NCBI RefSeq assembly: GCF_002321025.1
Contig: NZ_DCLL01000023.1
Span: 25,238-89,237 of the forward strand
Reading direction: 5' to 3'
Length of the DNA: 64,000 nucleotides
Source of the DNA: Acinetobacter lwoffii
GTDB taxonomy: Bacteria > Pseudomonadota > Gammaproteobacteria > Pseudomonadales > Moraxellaceae
The notes beneath the pieces are model-generated. The model did not search any database. It was not told the origin of the DNA and saw only the letters and a list, made by a program, of their open reading frames with translations. Positions within the stretch are counted from its first letter, which is position 1; the number at the start of each line of letters is the position of its first letter. Shown one piece after another: positions 23,671 through 34,562 of the stretch. The position numbers were made by a program, and so were the translations under genes.

Positions 23671-25029
23671 TTACATTTTCAAGCTTAAACGTCTGTTATT
23701 GCCATAGAGTCGTGCCAGCAATAAAACACAGGCAATACTTAGACCGACAATCAGGCCGACCCAAACACCGGCTGCCCCCATCTCGGTAAAGCGTGATAAA
23801 TATACCCCGACCGGGAAGGCGATGACCCAGTAAGCCAGCATGGTAATCCACATCGGCCCCTTGGTATCCTGCATGCCGCGCAGACAACCTGCTGCACTGA
23901 TCTGCCAGGCATCCATCAGCTGATAGGCAATGGCAAACAGAATCAGATACACCGCAATTTGGGTCACGATCAGATCTGAGGTGTAGAGCGCCACGATTTC
24001 ATTACGGAAAACCCAAAGCAGAATCATGGTCAGGATTGCTAGAATAGTGGCAGTGATCAGGCCGAGATATTGTACTTTACGCATGGCTTGCCAGTTCTGT
24101 TCACCATAGTAAGTGCCGACCCGAATGGTCAGGGCAATCGCCAGTGACATGGGAATCATGAACAGTTGTGAAGTGACGGAAATAGCAATCTGATGGGCAG
24201 CGACAATAGTTTCTCCCAAAGGACTCAGCACAATTGCCGCTGTACTGAAAATACTGACCTCAAAGAAGATCGCCAATCCAATCGGAAAACCCAGTTGCAG
24301 AATACGCTTCACCCATTCCGGGTTGATTTTTTCCCAATGGGTAAAAGGCTGGGTGCGCTGATAGGCTCTGTTTTTAAAGATATACAATGCCAGAGTCATG
24401 AGCATTAACCACTGCAAAATTGCTGTGGCAAACCCACAGCCTGCACTGCCTAGGGCCGGAACAGGGCCAAGACCATACATAAAGATATAGTTCAGCGGAA
24501 CCAGCAAAACCAGGGCCAATAAACTAATCACGGTGACCGGGCGTGGATTTCCAATCGCTTCTGAGTAGCCGCGTAAGGCTGCATACATGGTTACCGCAGG
24601 CATACCAAAACCAATCGCATGCAGGAATAAACCGGCTTTAGGTTGCAAGCTTTCCGGTACACCTAAAAGTGGCAAAATAGCGGGCAGGAGTTGCAAAATC
24701 AAGCCGGCAATTACCCCGAGGATCAAAGCAACCCAAAGCGATTGACGTGCAATGGTGGCAATTTTTTCAGGTGTACGTGCGCCGTTAGCTTCGGCAACCA
24801 AAGGCGTCGTGGCAATCATAATGCCACTAAACAGCAGCATCACCGGAATCCAGAGTCCTACTCCGACGGCAATCGCGGCAAGATCGGTAGCAGACAGGTG
24901 ACCGGCCATAATGGTATCAATCAGGCCCAGACCAGCCTGAGAAAATTGGGTCACCAGAATAGGCAGCATCAGATGAAAAAGTTTTTTTAATTCAAAACCA
25001 AAGGTTGTGACTGGTGAAACATTCGACAC
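23671..25029 (-). CDS. abeM: MATE family multidrug efflux transporter (AbeM/NorM type)
   Basis: 452 aa, 12 helices. It exports cationic drugs such as fluoroquinolones and dyes using the proton or sodium gradient. NorM-branch motifs are present: LPILVTQFSQAGLGLIDTIMAGHLS near the start, SGIMIATTPLVAEANGA, and QISAAGCLRGMQDTKGPMW. The sequence tracks the A. baumannii AbeM protein closely along its length, so I use that symbol. The gene at 25069 ends 39 bp upstream on the same strand and may share its transcript. Confidence 0.87.
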   Translation of the reverse strand: MSNVSPVTTFGFELKKLFHLMLPILVTQFSQAGLGLIDTIMAGHLSATDLAAIAVGVGLWIPVMLLFSGIMIATTPLVAEANGARTPEKIATIARQSLWVALILGVIAGLILQLLPAILPLLGVPESLQPKAGLFLHAIGFGMPAVTMYAALRGYSEAIGNPRPVTVISLLALVLLVPLNYIFMYGLGPVPALGSAGCGFATAILQWLMLMTLALYIFKNRAYQRTQPFTHWEKINPEWVKRILQLGFPIGLAIFFEVSIFSTAAIVLSPLGETIVAAHQIAISVTSQLFMIPMSLAIALTIRVGTYYGEQNWQAMRKVQYLGLITATILAILTMILLWVFRNEIVALYTSDLIVTQIAVYLILFAIAYQLMDAWQISAAGCLRGMQDTKGPMWITMLAYWVIAFPVGVYLSRFTEMGAAGVWVGLIVGLSIACVLLLARLYGNNRRLSLKM

Positions 25030-25068
25030 AAAAATTACTCATCGTGATCATGTGCTTAAATAGAAGGT

Positions 25069-25527
25069 TTAGCGTTGTAAAGTGAGAAGCACACCAATAA
25101 AAATTACCACGCCGCCTAAAAGACGTTGCCAATTAATCGGCATTTTTTCATTACCCAATAATCCCAGATGATCGACCAGCATCGACATCATCATCTGACC
25201 AAAAATAATGAGACCGCTAAGAACCAGAAAGCCAAGTTTGGGCGCTGCATAAATGCTCATACTAATCGCATATACACCCACGATTCCCCCGAGCCATAAA
25301 TACCAGGGAACACTCATCAGTTCCTGTAAACCGGGTTTGGGATTGGACTGAAAAAGTACGATTACGGCGAGCACTATTGTACCAATCAAAAAGGAAAAAA
25401 ATGCAGCTTGAATAGGAGAATATAAATATTCTTTTAGTTGTGTGTTAATTGCGGTCTGGAGTGTCAACAAAACACCGATTGCAAAAACTAAAGGAAGTAA
25501 AATAATAAGTTGAGAAGATATTTTCAT
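25069..25527 (-). CDS. YdcZ-type (DUF606) small DMT membrane protein
   Basis: 152 aa with five hydrophobic helices, the DUF606/YdcZ half-size drug/metabolite transporter type. Distinctive segments are LLTLQTAINTQLKEY, the PWYLWLGGIVGVYAISMSIYAAPKLG block (read in parts) and GLIIFGQMMMSMLVDHLGLLG. Half-size members work as dimers or hetero-pairs, and no substrate is known. It precedes the MATE gene in the direction of transcription. Confidence 0.8.
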   Translation of the reverse strand: MKISSQLIILLPLVFAIGVLLTLQTAINTQLKEYLYSPIQAAFFSFLIGTIVLAVIVLFQSNPKPGLQELMSVPWYLWLGGIVGVYAISMSIYAAPKLGFLVLSGLIIFGQMMMSMLVDHLGLLGNEKMPINWQRLLGGVVIFIGVLLTLQR

Positions 25528-25641
25528 AATTTTAACTGACTAATTCTATTTAAATTTTTAGGTATATCACACGATCAAATTTAATTTTAGCAGTGTTGCC
25601 GCCTAGTCATGTTAAAATTCCGCTATATCTTGTAATCGTTT

Positions 25642-26808
25642 TTGAGTAGTTCTTTGGCTGAATTGAATCCTGCTGCTGTCCCTTTGTCCTTATATATTCA
25701 TATGCCTTGGTGTGTGCGCAAATGTCCTTATTGTGACTTCAATTCGCATGCGGTTCCGGATGGTCAGCTATCACTGGAATTGGAACAGGAATATTTACGA
25801 GCACTGGTGGAAGACTTTAAAACTCAGGTCGATTTTGCCCAAGGCCGGCAGATTCACAGTGTCTTTATTGGTGGGGGGACGCCGTCACTGATTTCTGCCC
25901 CAGGCTATCAATGGTTATTTGATCAGCTCAAAGCCGTTATTCCCTTTGCTGAAGGCTGTGAGATTACGCTGGAAGCCAATCCCGGTACGGTCGAACATGA
26001 TCCGTTTGCCGGTTATTTGCAGGCCGGCATTAATCGTTTGTCAATTGGGGTACAGAGTTTTAATACCGAGCATCTCAAGCGTTTGGGACGGATTCACAGC
26101 AATGAAGATGCGATTTCTGCCATTGGGCTGGCACGTGAAGCTGGCTTTCAGCGCATTAACGTCGACTTGATGCATGGTTTACCGGAACAGACTTTAGAAC
26201 AGGCTTTACATGATTTAAAACTGGCGGTAGAACAGGGTGCTACGCATATTTCCTGGTATCAGTTGACGATTGAACCCAATACGGTATTTTTCCGGACTCA
26301 ACCGATTTTGCCTGTCGATGAAGTATTGGAAGATATTCAGGAGCAGGGTGAGCTTTATTTAAAAGCCCAGGGTTTTGTCAACTATGAAGTTTCGGCTTGG
26401 CGTAAAGAACTGCCTTCAGCGCATAATCTGAATTACTGGCAGTTTGGTGATTATCTGGCAATTGGCGCCGGAGCACATGGCAAAGTCACTCAGCCGGATG
26501 GCGTGTATCGGTTCCAGAAAACCCGTCTACCTAAGGACTACTTAGCCAAAGTACCTGCAGAACATGTGCAGTTTAAGCGCATTGAAGATGCCGACCTGTC
26601 TTTTGAATTTATGATGAATGCCTTACGTTTAAATCAGGGCGTGGAAGCCAAGCTGTATGCCGAACGTACTGGTTTGAGTCTAGATACTTTACATGAATTG
26701 CTGAGCTCTTTGCGTGATAGAAAATTAATGGTCGATGATCTAGACCGGCTTTCTTGTACCGAGCAGGGGCATATCTTTTTAAATTCGGTGCTGGAAGAAT
26801 TTCTTTAA
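25642..26808 (+). CDS. hemW: radical SAM haem chaperone HemW
   Basis: 388 aa. Resembles coproporphyrinogen dehydrogenase, but the motif is CVRKCPYCDF (CxxxCxxCxF), the HemW form that binds haem for delivery to respiratory enzymes and lacks the fourth Cys of HemN. Other marks are LYIHMPWC, FIGGGTPSL and INVDLMHGLP. The start must be non-ATG: a TAA lies in frame at 25633 and the first start-like codon is TTG at 25642, with a second TTG at 25654; the first ATG already falls inside the core. The Cys site and a downstream terminator support a complete gene. Confidence 0.93.
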   Translation: MSSSLAELNPAAVPLSLYIHMPWCVRKCPYCDFNSHAVPDGQLSLELEQEYLRALVEDFKTQVDFAQGRQIHSVFIGGGTPSLISAPGYQWLFDQLKAVIPFAEGCEITLEANPGTVEHDPFAGYLQAGINRLSIGVQSFNTEHLKRLGRIHSNEDAISAIGLAREAGFQRINVDLMHGLPEQTLEQALHDLKLAVEQGATHISWYQLTIEPNTVFFRTQPILPVDEVLEDIQEQGELYLKAQGFVNYEVSAWRKELPSAHNLNYWQFGDYLAIGAGAHGKVTQPDGVYRFQKTRLPKDYLAKVPAEHVQFKRIEDADLSFEFMMNALRLNQGVEAKLYAERTGLSLDTLHELLSSLRDRKLMVDDLDRLSCTEQGHIFLNSVLEEFL

Positions 26809-26836
26809 CTGATTTTAATCCACTACTTATTTTTGG

Positions 26837-26870
26837 AAAAACCCTCATATAAATTTATGAGGGTTTTTTT
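26837..26870 (+). terminator. hemW terminator
   Basis: AAAAACCCTCATA-TAAAT-TTATGAGGGTTTTTTT, 28 bp past the stop. Confidence 0.9.
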
Positions 26871-26984
26871 TATTGCGCAGATTTCCCCAGATCAGGAATT
26901 TTTTATAGCCTAGAGGTTATCTGTTTTCAGATCTTCGATGTAATCTTTGAAAAGAAAACAGCAAACTTTAAAAATCTCAGGCAC

Positions 26985-27013
26985 AAAAAAAGCACTCTAA
27001 GAGTGCTTTTTTT
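26985..27013 (-). terminator. cold-shock gene terminator
   Basis: AAAAAAAGCACTC-TAA-GAGTGCTTTTTTT; read on the - strand it closes the csp gene. Confidence 0.9.
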
Positions 27014-27031
27014 CAATATCTTGCTTCTAAA

Positions 27032-27241
27032 TTATAGAGCAACGATATTTACAGCTGTAGGGCCTTTTTGACCTTGAGCTACGCTGAAAGAAACCTTTTG
27101 GCCTTCAACTAAAGTTTTGAAACCTGAACCAGTGATTTCGCTGAAGTGAGCAAAAACGTCTGGACCTGATTCTTGTTGAATGAAACCGAAACCTTTAGTT
27201 TCGTTGAACCATTTTACTGTACCGTTAACTGTATTAGACAT
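27032..27241 (-). CDS. cold-shock domain protein (CspA family)
   Basis: 69 aa from the ATG at 27241, which has AGGTTAT upstream; the frame to 27277 is a spurious extension. Single-stranded nucleic-acid-binding β-barrel: RNP1 KGFGFIQQ and RNP2 DVFAHFSEI, plus the start [15 protein letters not shown]. It melts mRNA structure after cold shock or in growth. The upstream leader to about 27420 is long and AT-rich, as in other csp genes, but no promoter could be fixed. Confidence 0.95.
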   Translation of the reverse strand: MSNTVNGTVKWFNETKGFGFIQQESGPDVFAHFSEITGSGFKTLVEGQKVSFSVAQGQKGPTAVNIVAL

Positions 27242-27547
27242 AATATAACCTATTGAATCGTATGAATTTATAGCCAAAATTTCAGATGACTAACTGTAAC
27301 TTTGAAAAATAAAAAGGATGGAGCTTTTTGATCTGTAATACGAAGGTTTATGACTAAAACTGCGATACTTAAAAGAAGACTAACCAAAACAAGAATTTTT
27401 CTAGTTGGGATTATCATACCGCTTATTTTCAGATATACAAGCGTTTTATTTGGCTAATTTATTAGGATGTTGAAAAATATAAAATTAAATTTGTATATTT
27501 TCTATCCAGAAAGGTTTTTTAAGTTGAAGAAGGACATCTACATCAAT

Positions 27548-27573
27548 AAAAAGAGCGCCGAAGCGCTCTTTTT
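27548..27573 (-). terminator. acyl-CoA dehydrogenase terminator
   Basis: AAAAAGAGCGC-CGAA-GCGCTCTTTTT, 16 bp beyond the stop codon on the - strand. Confidence 0.9.
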
Positions 27574-27588
27574 AACTCAATTTATAAC

Positions 27589-29412
27589 TTAATAGTCAAA
27601 GCTAAAGTGTTCTGGAGCGAGTGCCGTCATGGTTTTAGACGGATTCACCATCGCTTCTGCATGACCTTGGGTGCGTGGCAGAATACGTTCAAAGTAGAAA
27701 TCAGCAGTTTTGATTTTTGCTTTATAGAACTCTGGTACTTCAGCACCTTCGCCAGATGCCAGTTTGGCTGAAGCGACTGCAGCTTGCTGTGCCCAGAAGT
27801 ATGCCATCATTACATAACCGGAGAACATCAAGAAATCGACTGACGCAGAAGACACGATGTCGCGGTCCTTACGTGCTGCCAGCATGATACGCACGGTTAA
27901 CGCATTCCACTGTGCACATAGCTTGGTCAAATCCCAGGCAAAGCGGCGCATATATTTATTGCGTGCATGCTGACCGCAGAATTTCAGGATTTCAGCAGTG
28001 TAATCACGAATCACTTTACCTTTTGACGTCAACAGCACTTTACGGCCAATCAGATCCAGTGCCTGAACGCCTGTAGTACCTTCGTACAAGGTAGAGATAC
28101 GTGAGTCACGTACGATCTGTTCCATGCCCCATTCTTTGATATAGCCATGTCCACCGAAGACTTGCATGCCGTGATTTGATGCTTCATAGCCCATTTCGGT
28201 CAGGAAGCCTTTCAGGATAGGGGTGTAGAAACCAAGATGGTCATCATGCTGTTCAAAGGCAGCAGTATCGCCACGCAGCAAAGCATCATTCATGTTATCG
28301 GCAATTTGTGCAGCATGATAAATCATGGCACGGCCACCTTCAGCAATGGCTTTTTGCGTCAACAGCATACGGCGTACATCGGCATGATGAATGATTGCAT
28401 CTGCTACTTTTTCTGGGTCTTTTTTGCCAGAGAGGGCACGCATTGACATACGCTCTTTTGCATAAGGCAAAGCACCCTGGAACGACAATTCAGCATGGCA
28501 GATGCCTTGAATCGCAGTACCAATACGTGCTGTGTTCATAAAGGTAAACATGGCATGCAGGCCTTTGTTTGGTTCACCAATCAGATAGCCAGTCGCATTA
28601 TCGAAATTTAGTACAGCCGTTGCTGAAGCGCGAATCCCCATTTTGTGTTCAATCGAACCGCAGTTCACTGGATTACGCTCGCCGATCCCGCCATCTGCCG
28701 CAGCAATAAATTTTGGTACGATAAATAGGGAAATCCCTTTGGTGCCTTGTGGTGCATCCGGCAGGCGTGCCAGTACAATATGCACGATATTTTCAGTCAG
28801 GTCGTGCTCACCAGCGGAAATAAAAATTTTGGTGCCTGAAATCGCATAGCTGCCATCTTCTTTCGGCTCTGCTTTGGTCTTAACTTGACCCAAGTCAGTA
28901 CCACATTGCGGCTCAGTCAGACACATGGTGCCCGCCCAAGTTCCTGCAACTAAGTGAGGCAGATACGTGTTTTTCTGCTCATCGGTACCATATTGCATGA
29001 TAGTGTTGATACAACCCACACTTAAACCCGGATACATCTGGAATGACCAGTTTGCAGTCCCCATCATTTCCGATTTGATCAGGTTTAAAGACATTGGCAG
29101 GTTTTGGCCACCAAATTCTTCAGGATAAGACAGACCTTGCCAGCCACCTTGTACGAACTGGTCGTAAGCTTCTTTAAAGCCTTTCGGTGTTTTTACTTCG
29201 CCATTTTCAAAATGACAGCCTTCTTCATCACCGCTTTGATTCAACGGCGACAGTATATTTTCACAGAAATCTGCAGCGCCTTCTAAGATCATATCTACCG
29301 TGTCGGCATCGGCATATTCACCATTCGACAAATTCTGGTAGTGCGCAGGGTAGTCAAGCACTTCATTCATAAGGAAGCGAATGTCGTGTAAAGGGGCTTT
29401 ATATGCTGGCAT
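27589..29412 (-). CDS. acyl-CoA dehydrogenase, long form with C-terminal domain
   Basis: 607 aa from the ATG at 29412 (MPAYKAPLHDIRFLMNEVL), with AGGA just upstream; the frame to 29472 is longer. FAD enzyme of fatty-acid or related acyl-CoA oxidation. Seen: FAD/substrate motif MCLTEPQCGTDLG, KIFISAGEHD, and the C-terminal motif QVFGGHGYIKEWGMEQIVRDSRISTLYEGTTGVQALDL (read in parts), which carries the catalytic Glu in YEGTTGVQ. The extra C-terminal domain after about residue 470 places it with the large DmdC/FadE-like class. Substrate chain length is unknown. Confidence 0.9.
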   Translation of the reverse strand: MPAYKAPLHDIRFLMNEVLDYPAHYQNLSNGEYADADTVDMILEGAADFCENILSPLNQSGDEEGCHFENGEVKTPKGFKEAYDQFVQGGWQGLSYPEEFGGQNLPMSLNLIKSEMMGTANWSFQMYPGLSVGCINTIMQYGTDEQKNTYLPHLVAGTWAGTMCLTEPQCGTDLGQVKTKAEPKEDGSYAISGTKIFISAGEHDLTENIVHIVLARLPDAPQGTKGISLFIVPKFIAAADGGIGERNPVNCGSIEHKMGIRASATAVLNFDNATGYLIGEPNKGLHAMFTFMNTARIGTAIQGICHAELSFQGALPYAKERMSMRALSGKKDPEKVADAIIHHADVRRMLLTQKAIAEGGRAMIYHAAQIADNMNDALLRGDTAAFEQHDDHLGFYTPILKGFLTEMGYEASNHGMQVFGGHGYIKEWGMEQIVRDSRISTLYEGTTGVQALDLIGRKVLLTSKGKVIRDYTAEILKFCGQHARNKYMRRFAWDLTKLCAQWNALTVRIMLAARKDRDIVSSASVDFLMFSGYVMMAYFWAQQAAVASAKLASGEGAEVPEFYKAKIKTADFYFERILPRTQGHAEAMVNPSKTMTALAPEHFSFDY

Positions 29413-29810
29413 GCGTTTAATCCTGATTGAAATTAGTTTTGGATTATCTGTATCGATTCTTTGATTATTCACATTCGGGATAAAAAAACATTGATGAATT
29501 CAGTGAATAAAAATGTCAGAAAAGCTAATCGATTTTTAAGGCTAATGAATGAAATCATCGAATTCCATCATTAGGTGTTTACATTACAGGAAGATTAAAA
29601 ACTTGTTATATCAATGGAATTTAATGAGTTAAAAGGTGATTTGTCCAGTATATTTTTGTATGAATTGTGCTTGGATTCAGGTGGCAAAATAACTCATTTT
29701 AAAATGTCATTAAAACCAATCCATGGTTTTTCAGCTTATAAAAAGTAGTAGGAGGGAAGTAAAGGGTTGCAGTTGCAACCCGAACTGAACTCATTAGAGA
29801 GATAGGGGTT
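29413..29810. other. intergenic region upstream of the acyl-CoA dehydrogenase gene
   Basis: About 400 bp, AT-rich, with no coding signal on either strand. It holds the promoter of the acyl-CoA dehydrogenase (leftward) and the aroE hairpin at 29764-29781. No operator palindrome was recognised. Confidence 0.5.
29764..29781 (-). terminator. probable aroE terminator
   Basis: Perfect stem GGGTTGCA / TGCAACCC with a 2-nt (or slightly larger) loop. On the - strand it is followed by TTTA only, so termination may be weak. Confidence 0.6.
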
Positions 29811-30599
29811 TTAAAGAAACTCTTTTAAATCCGGTTTGATACCATTCCAGATGTAAAAAGATTCAATTGCTTGACCGACCAGCATGCCAAAACCTTCAGA
29901 TGTCGGTACACCGCGTGCCTTGGCTTGATCCAGAAAGGAAGAAGGTTTGCCATAGGCCATTTCATAGGCCCGTTTAAACTGTAGCGTTTCCGGTAAAACC
30001 AAGGCATCACCGCTGAGACTGGCAGAAGTGGCATTAATCATCAAATCAAATTCACCGGCTAAAGTGTCTAGTGAAATCGCCTGTAATTCGACTTGCGGTA
30101 CGGCATTCTGAAGATCAGCGACCAGTTGTTCCGCCCGTGCCAAGGTACGATTGGCGATCACGATTTTTTTCGCACCTGCCTGGGCTAGGGGATAGATTAC
30201 ACCACGCGTGGCACCGCCTGCACCAATAATTAAAATATCTGTATTTTCCAGTGGCCAATCTAGTGCTCGAATTGCTTCAACCAGTCCCTGACCATCGGTA
30301 TTGTCGCCATGCAGCACACCATTTTCCATCCATAGCGTATTCACGGCTTTGGCAATTTTGGCCCGTTCACTCAGCACCTGACAGTGGGCAAAAGCCTGTT
30401 CTTTAAAGGGTACGGTGACATTCATGCCACTACCGCCATTGCTAAAGAATTCCTGAATGTTGGCTACGAAGCCATCCAGTGGCGCCAGACGCTTGGTGTA
30501 ACTCAGGTCGACACCAGTTTTAGCAGCAAAGGCGTGATGCAATTCTGGAGAACGTGATTGTTCAATCGGGTTACCAATCACGGAAAATTGTTTGCTCAT
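29811..30599 (-). CDS. aroE: shikimate dehydrogenase
   Basis: Reduces 3-dehydroshikimate to shikimate with NADPH in aromatic amino-acid synthesis. 262 aa from the ATG at 30599 (MSKQFSVIGNPIEQSRSPELHH); the longer frame to 30632 adds an unlike N-terminus. Seen: the substrate-binding Ser residues in SRSP, catalytic Lys in NVTVPFKEQAF, Asp in NTDGQGL, nucleotide loop GAGGATRGV and NADPH-specific NRTLARA. The same strand continues upstream with the small membrane gene and hemF, a common aroE-hemF arrangement. Confidence 0.95.
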   Translation of the reverse strand: MSKQFSVIGNPIEQSRSPELHHAFAAKTGVDLSYTKRLAPLDGFVANIQEFFSNGGSGMNVTVPFKEQAFAHCQVLSERAKIAKAVNTLWMENGVLHGDNTDGQGLVEAIRALDWPLENTDILIIGAGGATRGVIYPLAQAGAKKIVIANRTLARAEQLVADLQNAVPQVELQAISLDTLAGEFDLMINATSASLSGDALVLPETLQFKRAYEMAYGKPSSFLDQAKARGVPTSEGFGMLVGQAIESFYIWNGIKPDLKEFL

Positions 30600-30698
30600 T
30601 TCACAATGTCCATGTGCGGAAATGGCCATCAATATACGTGAAAAAGCGCAGAGACTAAAGCCTGCGCGATTTTAAATTGCTGTTAAGTGATCCGGGTT

Positions 30699-30905
30699 TT
30701 AGGAACTGCAAATATCCATAATATGTTCCGCAAACATCAGCGCCATACTGAGAACAACCCCAAACCCAGTCAGGATACTCACCAGAATAGCGGCGCCATC
30801 CAGAATCAGGTTGTGACTCAAAATTGCGGTACTCATCGCGCTGATGGCGAGAGCCAGAAAAAGCCAAAAGGCCAACACAGGTAGATTTAATTGAAGATTA
30901 TGCAT
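30699..30905 (-). CDS. small two-helix membrane protein
   Basis: 68 aa from the ATG at 30905 (MHNLQLNLPVLAFWLFLALA); a GTG at 30917 is an alternative. Two strongly hydrophobic segments, about residues 8-30 and 36-60, are joined by a short loop (SHNLILDG). I do not recognise it. It lies between aroE and hemF on the same strand, but hairpins on both sides suggest it is transcribed on its own. The only support is the hydrophobic reading frame and the weak GAGAA ribosome-binding site. Confidence 0.6.
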   Translation of the reverse strand: MHNLQLNLPVLAFWLFLALAISAMSTAILSHNLILDGAAILVSILTGFGVVLSMALMFAEHIMDICSS

Positions 30906-31010
30906 TGTTATTCTCACTAGACATCAAATGGAATATGATCGATGTAGCGATAGGGTGCCGCGATCAAATCAGGTATTTCTATGCAGCAGTATAGAGGATA
31001 TATCTATTAA

Positions 31011-31036
31011 AACAGCCCTCTATTTGAGGGCCGTTT
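31011..31036 (-). terminator. hemF terminator
   Basis: AAACaGCCCTC-TATTT-GAGGGCcGTTTGT, one mismatch in the stem, just after the hemF stop on the - strand. Confidence 0.8.
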
Positions 31037-31039
31037 GTA

Positions 31040-32044
<1,005 letters not shown>

Positions 32045-32234
32045 TCAGTCAAAGATTAAGGTCTAATTTGGTGATGCAATTCATCAGCCCAGACATTACA
32101 TTCCACTATTCATAAGCAGAATGCATCATTAAATCCGACTAAATGGCTAGGTTGAATTCTTTTTTCAAGCTCAGCACAATAACTCACAAGCGCTCATTGG
32201 CTTGAGCATTTCTCGATGGTAATAGGTGGGTCTC

Positions 32235-33608
32235 ATGTCGGTACAGGTCAATTCCCTGATTCAAAAATACAATGTTCCCGGGCCACGCTATACCAGTTAT
32301 CCCACTGTTCCGTATTGGGAAGAGCAGAATTTCTCGCTGGAACAATGGAAGCAAACGCTAAAAAAGTCTTTTGATGAATCCAATCAAAGCGAAGGCATTA
32401 GCTTGTATATCCACCTGCCATTTTGCGAAAGCCTGTGTACCTTCTGCGGGTGTCATAAGCGCGTGACCAAACGCCATGAAGTCGAACAACCTTATATTCA
32501 GGCACTGCTGAAAGAATGGGGTCTATATTGCGAGTTATTACAAGAAAAGCCCACCATTAAAGAGATTCATTTTGGTGGAGGAACGCCGACCTTTTTTTCA
32601 ATGGCACATCTGGCTCAACTAATTCAAGGCATTCTGGCCAAAGCAGACGTAGCGCCTGAGTATGAATTCAGTTTCGAAGGTCATCCCAATAATACTACGC
32701 GTGAACATTTGCAGGGATTGTATGACCTGGGTTTTCGTCGGGTCAGTTATGGTGTGCAGGATTATAACGAAACCGTGCAAAAGGCGATTCACCGGATTCA
32801 GCCTTATGAAAATGTTAAACAGGTGACCGAATGGGCGCGAGAAATTGGCTATGAATCGATTTCCCATGATCTGGTCTTTGGTCTGCCATTTCAGAGTCTG
32901 GATGATGTTTTAAATACTATTGAACAAACCAATTCGCTCTTGCCGGACCGTCTGGCTTTATATAGCTATGCACATGTGCCCTGGATTAAAGGTAATGGTC
33001 AGCGCGGTTTTAAAGATGCCGATGTGCCCAAAGATGCGATCAAACGGGAATGCTATGAAGCGGGTAAAAAGAAACTTCTGGCACATGGCTATCATGAAAT
33101 CGGTATGGATCATTTTGCCTTAGAGAAAGATGCGATGTACCAGTCCTTTCAAGCGGGAACATTGCACCGCAACTTTATGGGATACACAGCCTCTAAAACC
33201 CAGGTGATGATTGGGCTAGGCATTTCTTCAATCAGTGATAGCTGGTACAGCTTTGCGCAGAATGTGAAAACCATTGAAGAATATTATGAATGCCTGGCGC
33301 GCAATGAAATTCCGGTATTTAAAGGACATGTCTTAAATCAGGAAGATTTGATCATCCGGCAACATATTCTAAATTTGATGTGCAGCTTTAGCACCTCATG
33401 GGAAAATTCCGAGATGCTTTTCCCTGAAATTGATGAGGTTTTGGAACAGCTTGACGAAATGGCACAGGATGGTTTGATTCAATTTTCAGACTCGTCAGTC
33501 ACGATTCTGGAGAAAGGGAAACCATTTGTACGCAATATTTGTATGGCTTTTGATTTACGTTTAAAGCGACGCATACCGGAGAACCGGATTTTCTCGATGA
33601 CGATTTAA
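32235..33608 (+). CDS. hemN: oxygen-independent coproporphyrinogen III oxidase
   Basis: Radical SAM enzyme for the same step as HemF without oxygen. 457 aa from the ATG at 32235, five bases after AGGTGG; the same length as E. coli HemN. The cluster motif is CESLCTFCGC, the full HemN form with the fourth cysteine. GGGTPTFF and the N-terminal PRYTSYPTVPYW are also present. I looked in the 238-bp hemF-hemN gap for an FNR/ANR box (TTGAT-N4-ATCAA) and did not find one. Its presence suggests growth at low oxygen. Confidence 0.95.
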   Translation: MSVQVNSLIQKYNVPGPRYTSYPTVPYWEEQNFSLEQWKQTLKKSFDESNQSEGISLYIHLPFCESLCTFCGCHKRVTKRHEVEQPYIQALLKEWGLYCELLQEKPTIKEIHFGGGTPTFFSMAHLAQLIQGILAKADVAPEYEFSFEGHPNNTTREHLQGLYDLGFRRVSYGVQDYNETVQKAIHRIQPYENVKQVTEWAREIGYESISHDLVFGLPFQSLDDVLNTIEQTNSLLPDRLALYSYAHVPWIKGNGQRGFKDADVPKDAIKRECYEAGKKKLLAHGYHEIGMDHFALEKDAMYQSFQAGTLHRNFMGYTASKTQVMIGLGISSISDSWYSFAQNVKTIEEYYECLARNEIPVFKGHVLNQEDLIIRQHILNLMCSFSTSWENSEMLFPEIDEVLEQLDEMAQDGLIQFSDSSVTILEKGKPFVRNICMAFDLRLKRRIPENRIFSMTI

Positions 33609-33643
33609 TCTTCCCCTAACCCCATTTTTAAGAAAGATAGGGA

Positions 33644-33703
33644 AAACCTCCCCGAGCAAGACTTAAGCATTGCTTTAAGTCGAAGCGCAAGAAAGGGAGG
33701 TTT
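33644..33703. repeat. nested palindrome between hemN and ribA (two-way terminator-like)
   Basis: Outer arms AAACCTCCC (33644-33652) and GGGAGGTTT (33695-33703) enclose an inner hairpin GACTTAAGC / GCTTTAAGTC (33660-33681). It sits between convergent genes. CCCTAACCCC just before it echoes the other CTAACCCTC-type repeats in the window, but it is clearly a different sequence. Confidence 0.75.
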
Positions 33704-33747
33704 GGAGTGGTTAAGTTAAAATAAGGTAGGACAGGGTTTTAAAAATA

Positions 33748-34350
33748 TTAAAAATCATCCTTTTTATAAAGATGTGCCATGCGTTCGTGCTTGGTCTTGA
33801 GATATTGTTCATTAAAAGGGTTTAAACCCACAGTCAAAGGCACACGATCGATCACGTTAATTCCCTGGGCTTTTAAAGCCTCAATTTTAGAAGGGTTATT
33901 GGTCACCAGGCGTACTGCTTTCACCTGTAAATGATCCAGCATGATGCTACACATATCATACTGGCGTGCATCTGCGGGCAGGTTCAGCATTAAATTGGCA
34001 TCTACGGTGTCATGTCCCTGATCTTGCAGAGCATAAGCGCGAATTTTATTGGTCAGGCCAATGCCACGACCTTCCTGACGCAAATACAGAATGACCCCGC
34101 GGCCCAATTCATTGATCAGTTTTAAAGTCGCTTGCAATTGCGGGCCACAGTCGCATTTGAGCGAAGCAAAGGCATCACCGGTTAAACATTCAGAATGCAC
34201 ACGCACCACTACAGGCTCATCTGATATTTCTTCAAGTCCTTTGGAAAGTGCGACATGTTCTTCGCCAGTCTCAGGGTCTTGAAATACAGTAATTTTAAAT
34301 TCACCGTGAGCGGTAGGTAATCTTGACGTTGCGACAAATTCGATTGGCAC
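33748..34350 (-). CDS. ribA: GTP cyclohydrolase II
   Basis: First step of riboflavin synthesis. 200 aa when started at the GTG at 34350 (read as [18 protein letters not shown]), which matches the known N-terminus of the family; the open frame runs to 34419 without an obvious ribosome-binding site. Zinc ligands Cys55, Cys66 and Cys68 in [15 protein letters not shown], and RQEGRGIGL are intact. It is the stand-alone type, with no fused RibB domain. No FMN riboswitch was noticed upstream. Confidence 0.93.
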   Translation of the reverse strand: MPIEFVATSRLPTAHGEFKITVFQDPETGEEHVALSKGLEEISDEPVVVRVHSECLTGDAFASLKCDCGPQLQATLKLINELGRGVILYLRQEGRGIGLTNKIRAYALQDQGHDTVDANLMLNLPADARQYDMCSIMLDHLQVKAVRLVTNNPSKIEALKAQGINVIDRVPLTVGLNPFNEQYLKTKHERMAHLYKKDDF

Positions 34351-34562
34351 AGCTGAACCCGTTAAATCCTGAAATTGGCTAAAGTATAGCGTAATGATTG
34401 AACATTGGTAGAATTGCAAAGTCGAAATTCTGCAATAGATTTTCTTTTTTGTAGAAAGCGAACGATAATAGTTGATAAATAGTAAGATTATTCAGGATAA
34501 TCGTAGGCTGCAATTTTTTCACCCCGACGAGATCATTGTTTAATATTGCATCGCTAGAAGCG

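Noticed and set aside
29413..29810. Small RNA gene in the gap before the acyl-CoA dehydrogenase.
   Set aside because: No promoter-terminator pair on the same strand enclosing it; the one hairpin fits aroE termination.
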